A stretch of 64,000 bases of DNA from Varroa destructor (taxonomy: Eukaryota > Arthropoda > Arachnida > Mesostigmata > Varroidae). The notes beneath the pieces were generated by a model that was not told the origin of the DNA, ran no database searches, and was given only the letters and a program-made list of their open reading frames with translations. This document shows, one piece after another, positions 1 through 19,900 of the stretch. The position numbers and the translations under genes are program-made. The stretch is taken from assembly GCF_002443255.2 (NCBI RefSeq), contig NW_019211457.1, positions 14,669,353 through 14,733,352 on the forward strand. The letters are read 5' to 3'. Position 1 is the first letter of the stretch. Every line of letters begins with the position of its first letter.

Positions 1-1362
1 CCGATTGTTGCCAGCTAACATTTGTTAAAATTGCCGAGATAAAGCTTTTGATTTAAAGTGAAAATGCTTCACAGTAAACTGTTAGTGGAATGGGTTTTTT
101 AAGCTGCCATTCGCTGTGACCAGCAAAAACTTGAAGCAAGCAGCATTCTGCATAACGTGTATTATTATATCATCAAACAGCATGTGAAAATGGATAAAAA
201 AATGTGGAGTATTCCCTTATGGTACCTAAAGCTTATGGTCTTGACTTTTTTGGATGAATAAAACAGGTTTTTAAATGATGTATAGAGGCGAGAAAGGAAT
301 ATTGCATTGTATTGCGTGCGTAAACATTTATTAATATCAGGATTTGTTTTTGTCGGCTACAGCTGGAAAAAGAGAATTGGCCGCTGCTGAATTCGCAATT
401 TTCGTTTGAACTCAGAACGTGTCGATGAGCAGTATAGAACCTTCAAACAAGAAGTCCCGCGCTTGGCCTTTGACTGATGCAATTTTTTATTTCCAGTAGT
501 TCAAAATATTCGATTATCATCGTTCATAAGGAACTGTTCAGGACGTTTATAAATAACGTTCCGGAAGGCCGAGAACATCAACGAACTCTATTAGCCAAAG
601 TAGGAAGCTGGGAAGTTGAAGTAAGATATTTTAAAATCGTTAATAAAATCCAGTTTCGCAATCGGCATTAGGAAACCAAATGTCCATTACATTTTAACAT
701 GTTGTCAATGGAAAGATGATGAGATTCTCAACAACGGTACGTACTTATGAAGATGCTTTGGATCGAAAAGAACAGCTTTGCGAATGATACTTGGAAAAAT
801 GTGAGCAAAAAGTGTTTGGGTATAATTGTTTGGAGTAATGAATATAATTTAAATTCAATGGCACAATTAATCGACATTATGGCACTTACTGGGCAACTGT
901 AGACCCACCTGTTAACCCGGAACACCATCAGTTTACCGGTAGTGTAACGCAGTTTAGTGACTTACAGCAATTATTTGCATTTGCTGCGAAAATTTGTTCT
1001 AGCATGCATTTCAAAGGACTCTAATAAGGATGGCAAATTTTATTTTCAACAGGGCGGAACACCCGCATAGTATCATTGTGATAAATATCGTAAGAGCACA
1101 TCCTGATGAGAACCTTTCAAACGGATAGGTTGGATAGAGAGATCCTATGGAAGGCCATGCCCATTCCGCATAGCTGGAAGATTTACACTGGACACTGGAA
1201 GATTTCCAATTACGACATCAAATTAAATGTTTGTTAATGTTTGTGATAGTTTGCTTGCTGTTATCAGAATCTATGTATTGGCTAGCACCGTACTAGCTTT
1301 GAAATTTTGTCATGAGACAAAGGTTATACATTTTACGTGAATTCTTTTGTGTATATATATAT

Positions 1363-1385
1363 GGGGGAGGGTGGGGCTATATGGG
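1363..1385 (+). other. Potential G-quadruplex motif
   Basis: Four G-runs of 5, 3, 4 and 3 bases are separated by loops of 1, 1 and 6 bases. This satisfies the usual G3+N1-7 rule for an intramolecular quadruplex. It follows a TA-dinucleotide run directly and lies in AT-rich DNA with no gene nearby on the plus strand. Function is unknown; the call rests on the base pattern alone. Confidence 0.5.
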
Positions 1386-2720
1386 CGAAAATTTGCTTAA
1401 CCCGATCATTGTAGACATCCGGAGCCTTTGCTAGAAAAAACGATTTGGTTCATAAATCTCCTGTTTTATATATTGGGCGACATATAAATAGTCACATTTC
1501 TTAGGTAATCTGGGGTTAGCGTCAGTATAATTTGAAACCTGAGTTTTGATAGTAGTAAAATATTTACTTTTTTTCAGACTCAAAATACAGCACCTTAAAG
1601 ATGTAGAATTTTTGCAATGAAATGACTATGAATTAGAATTTTATTACTATAAAGGTAGACGTGTTACTTATACTTATAGAACAATTATTACTGGAAACTT
1701 ACTACAAGTGCTACAGTGATGGTAGTTACGATATAAACAGAAAAACGGCAGGTCATCGGTTAAAATGGCTCACATTTAGCTTAGTAATATTGCTCTATTT
1801 TACAAAAATAGCTACTTCAGTTTTAAATTAAAAATTGCCACTACTTTTTCAAAAAATCAATATATACCTTTTGCGATGAACGTAAGAACTGAGAGATTGT
1901 TGCATTATGAACAATTAGACACAGAGCATTAAAAATAATAACAATGGTACTAAAATACTGAGACAAATTTTGTGGAGAAAAATAATTTTTTGTTTTATCT
2001 TGTTTAATATTTATTATTTTGATTTTTGCGAATGCTACTAAAAGGCTGTCGCTTATGAAGGTCTGTCTTTAAAATGACAAATACGCCCAGTGTCTGTCTT
2101 TAGCTAATACGTATACTCTGAAAGAACTTTATTTTTCTACATTATTATCCACGTAAATAACGTAAGCTGTCTTGAAGCTTGAATGAAGCACCTCACCAAA
2201 ATCATCAAATGAATTACAGCATATAGATACACAGGAATATGCGATCGTTTTAAGGCTAACACCGTGAAAATAGCTCGTCGAAACCTTATGGAGCCACTTA
2301 CAATCAGGTAGTGAAGTTAAAAATATCCCAGAGCCGAAAGCTAAGGTACTTCAGGCTGAAACTGATTATTGTGTGTTGTGTGTCACCTTTATTCAGTATA
2401 GTCAGTCATGATCGATAATAACGTGAATTAGCACGTCAATACAATCCTATATCGCATAATGACCTCATCATATAGGGTGCGTTTATGCATGTGGTGGGAC
2501 ACAGTACCCAAGATAGTAAAATGGTAGTTAGTTTTGACCTGAAGTTTGCAGCGAAAACCTCGTCCGCCGTAGTTATTCCACCTTGCAGTGATAAACAGAA
2601 CCTGACTTCAACATATTCATATTACAATTCATATTTAAAATATTACACGTAGCACACATTTCACAAGCTAAGTATACTATCTAAAAATGACAAGTGTGTC
2701 GATTGTTGCAAAGAACTATT

Positions 2721-2726
2721 TTTATT
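2721..2726 (-). promoter_or_regulatory. Candidate poly(A) signal of UAP1
   Basis: TTTATT on the plus strand reads AATAAA on the minus strand, about 255 bases after the UAP1 stop codon. That is a reasonable 3' UTR length. Another AATAAA on the minus strand at about 2388-2393 is an alternative distal site. Position and motif are the only evidence. Confidence 0.4.
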
Positions 2727-2979
2727 TCGATATATTGTCACATCATAAAAAGATTATTGGTAAAAAAAGAAGCGATTACATCATTTACACATGTTTACTG
2801 GCATATATATATATACCTTAATTAGATTTAAAAACATTTCGGTTTAAACAGTGTGGTACGACCTTGGTTTTTTTCTGATATTGTCGCATATAGTGATTAA
2901 TATTAGCTTTTCTTAGATTCGGTAAATTGGTGCGTTAACTTTGTCATAGAGCTTCGAACTGTTAGTGAAGTTATTCTTA

Positions 2980-9251
<6,272 letters not shown>

Positions 9252-11456
9252 TTTGTGCCTGGTGTAAAAGGCGTGGCTAGAATAGTTTACATTTACAAAA
9301 ATTAACAAGAGATAAAGCTTTAATTTTTTTTTTTTGGTTGACTTAAAACATACCTATATAATAAGTATGTTTTAAACCTTATATAATATAATATAATATG
9401 CACGTATTATATAAGTGTAGCCATGCAGATGCCATATCTACACAATTTTTTTTTGGTGGACCAGTAGCCAGCATGTAACTGGTAATCATCAGTGCAACCT
9501 TTTCGCTCTTAAGAAGCCTTGGGGCAAAGATCTATCCCTGATACTAAACCTTATTTCGATGCAAACTGCTGTATTTTGCATCTAAATTACCATGCACTAT
9601 GTGGTTGGTTTACATTTTACATTTTAAACTTTCCGCGTAAACCGAATCAATAAATTGTAACCACCATTGCATTAGATTTCGTTGTTTTCTGCCCAAAGCT
9701 CTTCGACAAAGCGTAGACACGCTACGAATTGTCATTATTAGTCTTTTTCGTTTAAATGCGGTGAATATATTGTTAAAAATACCGAAAGTAAATAAATTAT
9801 GCTTTTTAATTATTTTCTCGCAGCAAAGTAACCTTTTAGAAAGGAAACTAATTTATCTGTATGTGTCCTAAGGACACATATAAATCGAAGCAGCATAAAA
9901 TTTCCGAGTTAACCGATTTCCCCTAATAATAATAATAACAATGATAATTTACTTCTCTTGTAAAGCATTCAGAAAATTACATATACTGGTTACATATAAT
10001 GAGAATGCACAATGCGTTCGTTAGATAAAAACTGTGACACCCTACAGACGATCGCTATCGGTGTAGCAGTAGCTTTAATATAAGCCGGAGATTGCGGGAG
10101 CGGCAGTTTTGGCTGTCTGGCAACCATATACACACCAAAATATTCTGATCAACTATTATGTGAATTAATTTTTGACCTTAATAAGTCTGCTGGAGAAACC
10201 CCAGATAAGTTGAGCAAGACCTACCCCAATTAAACTGCTCATGGAAGCAAGTTGTTGATGCTGTACCTAAAAGACGATATCGAAGGCTTGTTCATATAGG
10301 AGCTAACTGAAGCTACCTAACAAAATGAAAATAAATACATAGCAGAAAATAGCGTGGCAAGTGTTATTTACAGCAGCTCACGACGAGCTACATCACTGTG
10401 CTAATGCGCAATGTTAGAATAACAATAACTATTATAAGCACGCGAATGTAGTACCTGCTTTTCCTCCGCCGCTCCATTTATATTTTGGCGATAAAGACTG
10501 TACATGATATGGCCCTAAAAAATTCGCGTACACCACTGCATTAGCACCCATCTGCAGTCTAACGCATTAACAGGCGAAATTCAGTCCGCATGCAAGTTAC
10601 CTTGACGTATGTATCACTTGTCAGTACGATATTCTTCACTCTAGGTATTCTATTCCACACATTTAACAATGTCTGTCAGATTTTGTTTGTCTCTGTCGCC
10701 AACTTCCCTTCCGTTTCCGCGTCCACGTAAAATACATACGCATAAGTAAACCGTTCCAAATAGATAAAATCGGATGGACTTAGGAATCATAGATGCATTC
10801 TGTAGGCACAAATGTTAGCATTTAGAAAAAGTTGGAACGAACTTTAAAGCTTTGCCCTACTCAGCAGCAGAAAACCAAGCTTGTCCTTCCATCATAGCCC
10901 AATGGTAAGGTCGGATGCTTAAAGGTCTCGTTCTCTGTATAACTTTCTGGCTATCCTATATGTGCTCCTGTCGCCGTGTCTTACCAATTGCCCTCGCCTT
11001 TTTACTGTTCCCTTACAGTCTACACGGCTGCAGTTGGTGATCCGGCCAGCATGTTGCCCGTACATCACCCAAATCTAGTCCGATTACTACAGAATTGTTA
11101 TGTCCACTCCACACATACACACACGACGTAAATTAGACATAAGGCAAAAGTCTCAATGGACCCTAGGGCAGTTAAACTACTATTTACGAAAACAGTTATT
11201 ATCACCCTACTCTGTGTCCCTAAACGTCATTATACCCTCTTATAATCTAGCCGGGCTTTGAGTAGCGTCTATGAGCGCTACGCAATATGTACGCTAGCGC
11301 CACAACTCCAATCGCCTTAGCAGCTATTGTGGCTACGCGATACCAAAACAGTTGCTCTGGTGGCAAATAATCGGTAGTGAACAAAAGGCAGCAACCGAAT
11401 GCAGTCAATGATTAGGTTCCAATTACTATTGGCCCTAAAATGGTACGTTTGACAGC

Positions 11457-11481
11457 ATATATATATATATGTATATATATT
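11457..11481. repeat. (TA)n microsatellite
   Basis: Alternating AT dinucleotides over about 25 bases, interrupted once by a G. It is a typical simple repeat of this window. Confidence 0.7.
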
Positions 11482-12477
11482 TGATATGAGGCTGTATGGA
11501 TGCTGTACAGGAGATCGATAGCAAACTGCGCCCTCATTGCTTAGCTAGCGTTGGTAGCTACTTGGCATTGTGAGGCTATGGATGAATAAAGTGAACGTTT
11601 CGGGTTTTACTTGCTTCGATATTGCCGCTGTGAAACTATGGACCGAGGCAACGAAAACAAAGAACGTAAGGTAGCTTCGAGTAGATCGGCGATGTGTGAG
11701 GCAGAGGCAGACGCAGACAAGTTTCATTACATGGGTATATGAATCACAGTATGATTGTTATCCTGTCTGTCTGTATGTTCTCCCATTATTTGTTTGCGTT
11801 TTTGTTGTAAGCGTGTATTGTACAGGTTGCCGCTACTCTGAATGATGACTCTACCCGTGAACATGCTGTAATGAGGGGCTGCACGGTAACTCGTTTTAAG
11901 GTCAAGTTCTTCTGGTGCTCGCTTTTTTTTTAGTCCCTTTCTGTTTAAGGTTAGCTTTGCAGAACGGTAAACAAGCATTTATCTTCACTTATTCCGCGTT
12001 TTTATTATGATTACGGACGTTACGGCAATACTACTAGAGTTATAAAAGTTGTATGCCTGAATCCAATTTTGTCCACAGGTGATTATAGAACTAATTCGTA
12101 CTCCCTTCAGCACCATTTGGGCGCCGCGAGTTCGACGATAGACCTTACTGAATAATACTTTTCGTTGTAGAACTTCTTTTTTTTTAGGCAGAAATACTAT
12201 CGCTACGGTCCTGTTTGTACAAGATGTTGATCTAAAAGAAGCTGACATCGGACCAATTTAGTCATTCGGCTCCTTACACTTCGTATATTAAAGAGAATTT
12301 TATCGTAGACACAAGCTTCAGTTGAAATGCTTATCAACTGAACAATTCGCGGTAACAAAAAAGAACGCATTGATACAACAATATTTTGTTATCTCACCTC
12401 AAAAAACAAAATTTTAAAGTTATGATTACTGACTGCAGGGCCCGTCACAACCCTTCAAGCTTATTATATACCGGGAG

Positions 12478-12545
12478 ACGGATTTGAACTAGGGAAAATT
12501 CTGGCGGGATGTTTGTCGTGACGAGCGTTAGTTCGTGCGTTACCT
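12478..12545 (-). repeat. tRNA-like SINE remnant
   Basis: Read on the minus strand, the sequence has an A-box-like block followed by CTAACG and, 39 bases later, CTAGTTCAAATCCG. The last block contains a B-box (GTTCAAATC). The same ordered blocks, CTAACG then CTAG-TTCG/A about 39-42 bases later, recur at 39259-39325 and 45478-45550. I infer a tRNA-derived short interspersed element. It does not fold as a convincing functional tRNA. Confidence 0.4.
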
Positions 12546-12767
12546 CTAGTATAAGAGAAAAGCCAATCCTTTTTAGAACAAACAACAAACTCGTTACGGC
12601 GAGTACCAGTGTGTCACTTTCGGAATTTGAGCTAAAATCAATTACTGTCTAACCTTTCTGCCCTGGATGAGCACTGAAACAATAATACCTTATCTTTAGC
12701 CAAAAATAAATGGTCTATATCATTCATATTTTCTTGTTGCTGAAAAATCCGAGGAAAACTTTTATGA

Positions 12768-12819
12768 TCTTGAGCTGCTTTAATCTAAGCCATAGGGCTT
12801 AGATTAAAGCAGCTCAAGA
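12768..12819. repeat. 24-bp perfect inverted repeat with 4-base loop
   Basis: Bases 12768-12791 are exactly the reverse complement of 12796-12819, with only ATAG between them. No flanking element ends or coding sequence are visible. The loop is too short for a classic microRNA precursor. It resembles three other tiny-loop inverted duplications in this window (25530, 34157, 47689). Confidence 0.9.
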
Positions 12820-15800
12820 ATTTAAAAAGCTGCCTCTTTTTTACACCATTTGAATTTGCTGACTGCTTTGAACCCTTGCTTCTCTTGCACCCCTGAAATT
12901 TACGGCGTGCTATCAGCCCAAAATTTACTTTTGGGTCTTCTTTTCTTTTCATACAACGTATGTAAGTGCCACTTTAACTCAAATATCTAGGGAAACCGCT
13001 TAACATACGGTTACAAAAAAGAATTCTCAAATTCTTTTTTGCTGATATAAGAAGAAACATTTTGGAAATGACCGATTAGTGGCTTAGTTCTTGAATGAAA
13101 GCTGCCATTGCGATGAATTGTGGCCATGTCAACTAAACATGACTGTCACAAATGACAATTCTAACATATGCGAAAAAATTAGTTGCAGTATCTGTTTCTG
13201 CTTAGATACAGTATTAGGAACATATAGTAACAAAAAAAAATGTATAAAAAATTCCCCCTATGATGAGCACCCTATATAAATACATATTTTTTTAATGTAT
13301 TATTAACTCTTGGTAGTTACAAAAACCCGTTACGCACGTATAGTAAATTGCTGGCCAGATCGCGTTCGTTTCTAATCCGCAACGTCCCGCTGTTATGATA
13401 CTACTTCATAGTTATGGGAGAAAAACTCAAATAGATCCTGTAAAACACGTTCAAAGTGGTATCTAATAGCTTACAAATCGGCCGTAGAACATTTAAGCTA
13501 AAAAACATCTGGTGAGCTCTTTGCAGTGCACAGAACAGTGGTTTTGCTCTTATCAAAGCTCCGACTCCGTGACCTTTGACAAACATGAGCTTTGATGACT
13601 TAGACGAAGAGGAATGAGATAAGTTGACTATGGAACCCATAAAAATCGCCTAACGATTATGTGTTCGATCAAACCTGTATTTTAAGCTAGACAACAAACG
13701 TACTGTGCGTCGGCTTACTCGAACCACCGACTACCTGAACCTGTCATGCCCCCAGCCTACACAGGTAAGGGTTAGTTAAACATATTGTCTTACATTTTGT
13801 AGTACGGATTTTCGAATCGCGGATCTTCAGTCATGGCGAATCGGCCGTTTTTTACTACGTATCGAGACATTCTGCCGTCCTTACAAATTAAACACACGAA
13901 CCACACTTGTCAGAATTTTACTGTGAGGATATGAGTATCGGAACTAAATATTTGCCAGTTGTCCGAGTCTCATTAGCCATCAGCAACACGAGCTTATTTT
14001 AATAGTCAATTGTGTTACTAAGTACCGAAACTTTTCTCACATATACACATAATCCAGTCCGTTGACTCCAGACACAGGGTGTATAGCAAAGCTCGGAATT
14101 GGAAGTTGCGGTGCGACAGCTCTGCTTGGTTGAAACGCAAAGGGTTCATCTAAAAATGGCACAATGGTAATTAGCGCGGCTAGACAACAGGCTACTATAA
14201 TAATTTGTGCATGTTGCTACCGAACAACAACGGGAAGTGTAGAAAGAAGAGATAATCCGCAACTTTGCCACGTATGGCGTCACCTCCGCCCTGTTCACTC
14301 GCTAATAGGAACACTCATTTCGCTGTAGCAAGGTCTAGAAAAGTAAAATGCGTTCCTTTTTTTGTACAGCTTTTATAGAAAATATGGAAGGGCGACGGTG
14401 AATACCGTAAAAGCGAAATGTTGATGGTAGCGGGCCTGACGCTACACTCAAGGATCTCCAGGTTAGTCGGCTACTGCTTCGATTTCAACCAGAGGAGGCT
14501 CTTGGGACTATCGAACAAAATCATCTTAGCTACCGTGTTACGTAGGACGATACTGATACCCAATTAAGTGTGGTCGAATATCGGTATACAGGATCACTCG
14601 CATGTTGTCTATCATAGTTTTGGCAAACACTGAATGTCTCGAATGCAATATACATGCAGGCCATTACTCAACGTCAACCTACTTTGCCTTAAACAATAAC
14701 CCTGTATTTGACTGAACTCCTCAGTCGTGACAAGTATTTAATATTAATGCTGCGATTAGATCTAGTATCAGATTAGAAACGCTAGCCAATGTGATCGCCG
14801 GTCGATCGGTTCGTTTACAAAGGCAAATTGTTTGTAAGCTGCGTATCAGCGGCGTGCAACAGATTAGTTCGCCCAGGCAGTGATAACGTCATTAAGAAGA
14901 CGATATTGGACAGCAAGCAGACGAGTGATAATCGAAACATAAGCTAAATTAGCTTAAAAAGTTGCTCATGACGATTGTCAACTTTGTATCGAAAAAGCGT
15001 GTCTCAGTATCGATACGTTTGGCTATAAGTACGATACGCAAGGCACCTTAAGAGAACAAAGATATGCAACAGAAAAAATCCCAAAAATAAGGCAGACTCG
15101 GCTTTTGCTAAAACGATGCCAGGCCACATTGATAAGTCGCCCTGCAAGAACGTGAATAGGATATTTTTTACATTGGTTATATTCTGTAAACCTTGTGCCG
15201 ACAGATTATCATATTTTTCGATCAGCGGAGAATGAACTTCATAAGAGGGCGTTAAAGCGCAGTTGGATGAATTCTGCAATATTAGACGTTAAAATTTCTG
15301 TTAAAGTAAGAAGCTGACAGGTGGTAAAAGTTCACAGGAGGTGACAGCAAATAGGTAGTAAATCAAGTTTGCGCTATAATTCGTGTAAAATGCTGCAATG
15401 TTGTGGGATGAAAAAGGTCCCTGTTCATGTATCGATTTACGAGTAGTGGTAGCCACGAACTACGCAACAAGTAATTTCGAAAACATTGTGCATAATCTAG
15501 TGCCTGAACAGCTACATACGTTCCAGGCTTAAAAGAATGTTCCATTATTTCAAAATGATGCCAGTTAACGATATCGGCGAAAACCAGCTTGTAGCACCAG
15601 TTGCAGTTGTTTTCATTTTTGATTTGATTTGAGTGGACACAGATGTTAATTAGTCGTACCGTACACTGAAGGGAATTCGTTGATTCTTTTGATCATCTCT
15701 TTTGGTAGCAGCCATGATTTTGCGGAGACCTTCCAATGACGTCGACGATTACGTACCAAGCGAAGACGGTGTACTTAGAAATCGAATAACTAATTAGAAT

Positions 15801-16999
15801 GACTAGCTAGAATGATGATTTTTTAATACGTATCAAAGGTACTTTCTTTCATTTTTGACGCATTTGTCGCCCAGCATTCAGGCCAGCCATATACCTACCC
15901 TTCGCATTCCCATATGTAATTTCTTTTTTAAAGTTTCTCGAAATAAATCAATAGTGTGGTATACTTGCCTACCAGATGCTGTTTTTAGGGCATCAAACGC
16001 CCCATAATCACACGGATTTAGGTCTGCGGAATAAACAACTTAAAGCCAACTTGGAATATTACTTTGTTCAATTTCGGAAGGGATTAAGGCATGGTGATAG
16101 GATGTGGTTTTGCCGCCAAGTAACTAGACTGCGTGCTTTTGACTACCGTGCACGACGGTCCACAAATCTCGAGATAGCGAACTGCATTCATTTTCGGCAG
16201 ATATATTACGACAGCGCATGACCCTGACGTTCATCGCATGCACTATTATCAGTTCACATCTGACTCACTTAATACTGTCATAGAACTTGATTTCTCTCTG
16301 CAGCTACGCCGTTCTTTTGCGTGGTGGTAGAGATTGAACCACGCCTCTTTTATGGCGACCGTATTCTTTGTTGATTACACTTCCGCGAACTGTAGGTACA
16401 AGAAGGAACCATACGCACTTCCAACTGGCCTGGAGTCAACCTGCGATGGGCCTATTCATGATTCGATTTCCGCATGTTCAGTATTTTGGTGACAAATCGC
16501 TAATTTTTTTTTAATTTAAGCTCCAAGCTCTGCCCTCGTGGAAACCCCGTTCATTGTGGCGATACGTTCCGGCCCGACAGCTGGTCAGTTCCTTGCTGGT
16601 TCCAACTAAATTTCAACCGCTAGAGGCGGGTAATTAAAAAGATATCCAATTTCAGGGTCAGGTTACATTCCCTATCGATCTTTTATCTTCGTTTTTGATA
16701 TTAGATATCACATAATATTGATAATTTTTTAAGTACAGGAAAATCAAGCACGGTAATATACTTAATAGCAGCTACTTAATGCGATCATTGATTAGCATCA
16801 CATCGACATTAGATCGAACAGCGGTTATTTCTCGTATGGTAACTCATGGTATGTATGGTAAGCCTCATATGGTAACTCCAACAAAAGAGCTAAAGGTCCA
16901 AATTTTTGAAGCTACTTGCACCGAGTGTATATTGATCGCCTAACCGTGAACAAGTAAAAGCTCGTGTACAAAAAATGAGCATTGTCCTTTTGCTCTGTG

Positions 17000-19900
17000 C
17001 GTTTTTTATACGAATATCCATTTTTCTTTTAGGGTTGCTGCCGTCAGGGCTTTCAGCGGCTTCACTGATTGCACTCCCGGTAGGGTGTGCCTGGCCCTAA
17101 TTTTCATTTATGCCCATGATTGCCAAGTTTGTTTGCAGTTAACTTGGCGGCTCAGTCGATCGGTCGGTTTCGTAGTGACATGAACTGCTATGGTAGAAGG
17201 CACAAAGCTGTTGACAGCTCCATCTTCTGTAGCTTTTTCTTAGTTCGGTCCATGCCGTCGAGCTAAGCCTTCTTGGGAAAGCTACCAGTCAACGAACTGC
17301 CATTACTCTAAAACCGGTTGCTAGGACTCGCATATCTTTTTGCTATGCGAAGTCAAGAGGTGTTGGCTTCTACTGTTGGTCCAACAAAATTGTTTCCATA
17401 TCGATTCGAGTTGAATCGCATCGTCTGCTCTGCAGAGTTGCTTGAACCAACGTTCGACGGCTTGTTCCTCGTGTACCTCTAATGCCTGTTATATATGAGG
17501 GTAACACTAACTCCAATAGCTTGTGGCAATGAATTGTCAGTTACCAAACAGCGGACGCCAAAATACGTTTAAGTATTCTTTTCTCATTCTATTAGCAACA
17601 TCTTCCGAGTTCCACGTTCGATGCTTCAATGCTTCAGTGAATCACGTTGCTTCAGATACCGGATGGTAGCGGCGGCTGCTTCCAGTAGGACGACACGTAT
17701 CTTGCCATCTCTCAAGAACTTTTTCTTCTACTTGCACGATTATTATTCAGGCCCGAGCTCCCTCTTTCTTTCAGTCTTCCTTTCAGTTCGGTGCTTTCGG
17801 GCTAGCTTAAACCGCTGGCCTGATTAGGCTCATCTTCTTACTCGAGTTTACAGTGCATTAATACAAATGACAGTAAAATGCAGAGCAACGAGAAACTTCA
17901 TAGTAGGATTGAATGGAAAGGAATGGGTGTAGATCCGTCGTCGCTCCGACCTCAAGCTCCATCGTGGCCACTAACAGTTTCCCAATGAGTAGTTGCCGGA
18001 GCAGTTTTGTGGCAACATGCTTACGAACGCCCCCACGACTCGAGTTATCATCTGCCAAATGAGGTAGAACTACCCAAACCAAAGCTTTCATTGTGCATAA
18101 TAGCATTAATAATAATAGCTGTACCTGCTGGACAGGCGAGAACACAAATTTTTTTTTGCTCGTTTGCTATCCGTCACACGCCAATTAAATTAGGGCTATC
18201 CAGAGTTTGCCTCACCCAGTTAGAATAGCGGCGAAAAGGCTATTCCGCGACTGTCGTCACTGTGAGCGGAACAACGTAGTTCAGAATAGAAGCGTCTATC
18301 ATAAAGCAGATAGTCTACTGAAGTCGTTCCCAAAACGGTTCATTCTTCGGCTGAGATGTGCCGGTTGGTCGTGGCGCACGCACCATGCATGTCGTCGCAT
18401 TAAAAATGTCAATCAGTCTGAAGTTTTACTACATAAAAGGGAAACAGCGCGCAAAGGTTTTGCTTTTGCGAGGGTCGCAGAGACGCTGTTCCCGGATTAT
18501 AGCCCAACCGAGTGTCCAACGTACTTTGACTTGTTTTGATACTCGTAGCGCGCAATAGTTCGCTTGAATTGGCTGCGGTCCTACACAATGACAATTACAG
18601 CGCCAGCCAGCCAGCCAGCCAGCGAGTGGAACAACTGAGGTAAAGAGGCCATTTGGCTATATTGTGTAGAACTGTAGCTATTTCTCTTCGGTAATGGATT
18701 CTTGAAAAACGAAAGGGGGTTTCTTCAATGAAGGCCGTAACTGTATGTGAGCCTCGAAAAGCTCACCCGAACAGAACGAAGTGATCGCGAAGGGTGATAC
18801 AACAGTCGCAATGAGCAACAACACAACAAATATCCGCCAGCAATAAATAATGGATGGGACAAAGAGCCATTGATCGCTGCGCCACCATCAATGGTGGAAA
18901 GAGCAACAACCAGCTGTTACCTCTTGCCCAGAGGAAACCTCGCTGGTTTTTAAAAGGGGACCTGCGAACCACAGAGAACTACTAGAGAACGGAGCATGGA
19001 TCGACTGCAAGTAAGAAATGACTCACCCAGAAATCTGATGATGGGCCAGGTGCAGTGATTCAGAGTCAACCACCTCTTGTTGTCCAGCCGTCCATACTAC
19101 CCTAGTAGCGCTAGACAGCATTACTTAGACAAAAAGCTGAACCCTCTCGATCGCGGCTTCAGGTCGCGCCGCGTCAGAAGAAGGTGCATTGTTGGAGCAA
19201 ACTAACGCAAAAACTACTACTTCCTAGGTTGCAGCTGTCAAGGTCTACTGTCGTAACTGATCTACTAGGACACATCAGTATATCAGCGTTGAACACTGTT
19301 TGAGATTTGCGCGAATTAGGTTTTAACACCAGATGACTGTCGTTTTCACTAACTCATTGCTGACTGTGTAGTTACGGGACTCAAAAATATACCGCTCAAC
19401 TTCCGACTATTGACTGATCCGATCTCGCCAAAAGCCGGCACACGACCGGCATTCTCCCGAACTGCGTTGAGCTGTTCAAGCTAGAAGGATATAATAATTC
19501 AGCCATTTCTGACGTACCATCGCCTTTCTCCTTTTTTTTCGACAAGATTCACTGACAAAGGTGTAAAGCGATCAAAAACGCATCTGCAACGGCGCCTGAA
19601 TTTCTGGTGTTACCTATTGGATGACATTTGGCGTCTCACAAAACGACCCGATTGAGTTGCAGTCAAAGTTTTTCCCCGTGAAGTCTCCTTATCACAAGCA
19701 CTCTCCACACTTCTTCACGTCTGTTTGTCAGTGACCTTTGACTTATTTTTACTACTTTGTCTAATCATTATTCAATGATAGTAATAGCAATAACCAAAGC
19801 GGTAGAGTAAATCGTTGCTGAAAGCTATTGTGTCTGACCCTTTGTAATATTCTCCTAGGCTGCTTTCGTCGATAGAACAAACGGGCGAGGCGACCGCACA

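Larger units (their letters stand above)
1..2979. other. Noncoding stretch left of UAP1
   Basis: I see no gene here. It is AT-rich and includes the presumed 3' untranslated and downstream region of the minus-strand UAP1 gene, whose stop is at 2982-2980. Short TA runs occur near 1352-1362 and 2803-2816. A run of four G-tracts lies at 1363-1385. An 11-base duplication (CTGGAAGATTT) occurs twice within about 30 bases near 1170-1205. Open frames in this stretch are short and do not resemble known proteins. Confidence 0.6.
9252..17000. other. Intergenic or intronic stretch, no firm gene
   Basis: This is the region upstream of UAP1. The 5' UTR exon and promoter of UAP1 should lie at its left end, but I cannot place them. 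The sequence is AT-rich, with a TATAA-repeat patch at about 9375-9400, a TA run at 11457-11481, a 24-bp perfect hairpin at 12768-12819, an 11-bp hairpin at 13015-13040 and a tRNA-like element on the minus strand near 12478-12545. A possible but unproven pair of exons occurs at 13684-13764 and 13803-13940. Nothing else resembles a known gene. Confidence 0.5.

Noticed and set aside
10885..10960. tRNA-like block with an A-box (TAGCCCAATGG)
   Set aside because: No acceptable B-box follows at tRNA spacing and no cloverleaf could be drawn.
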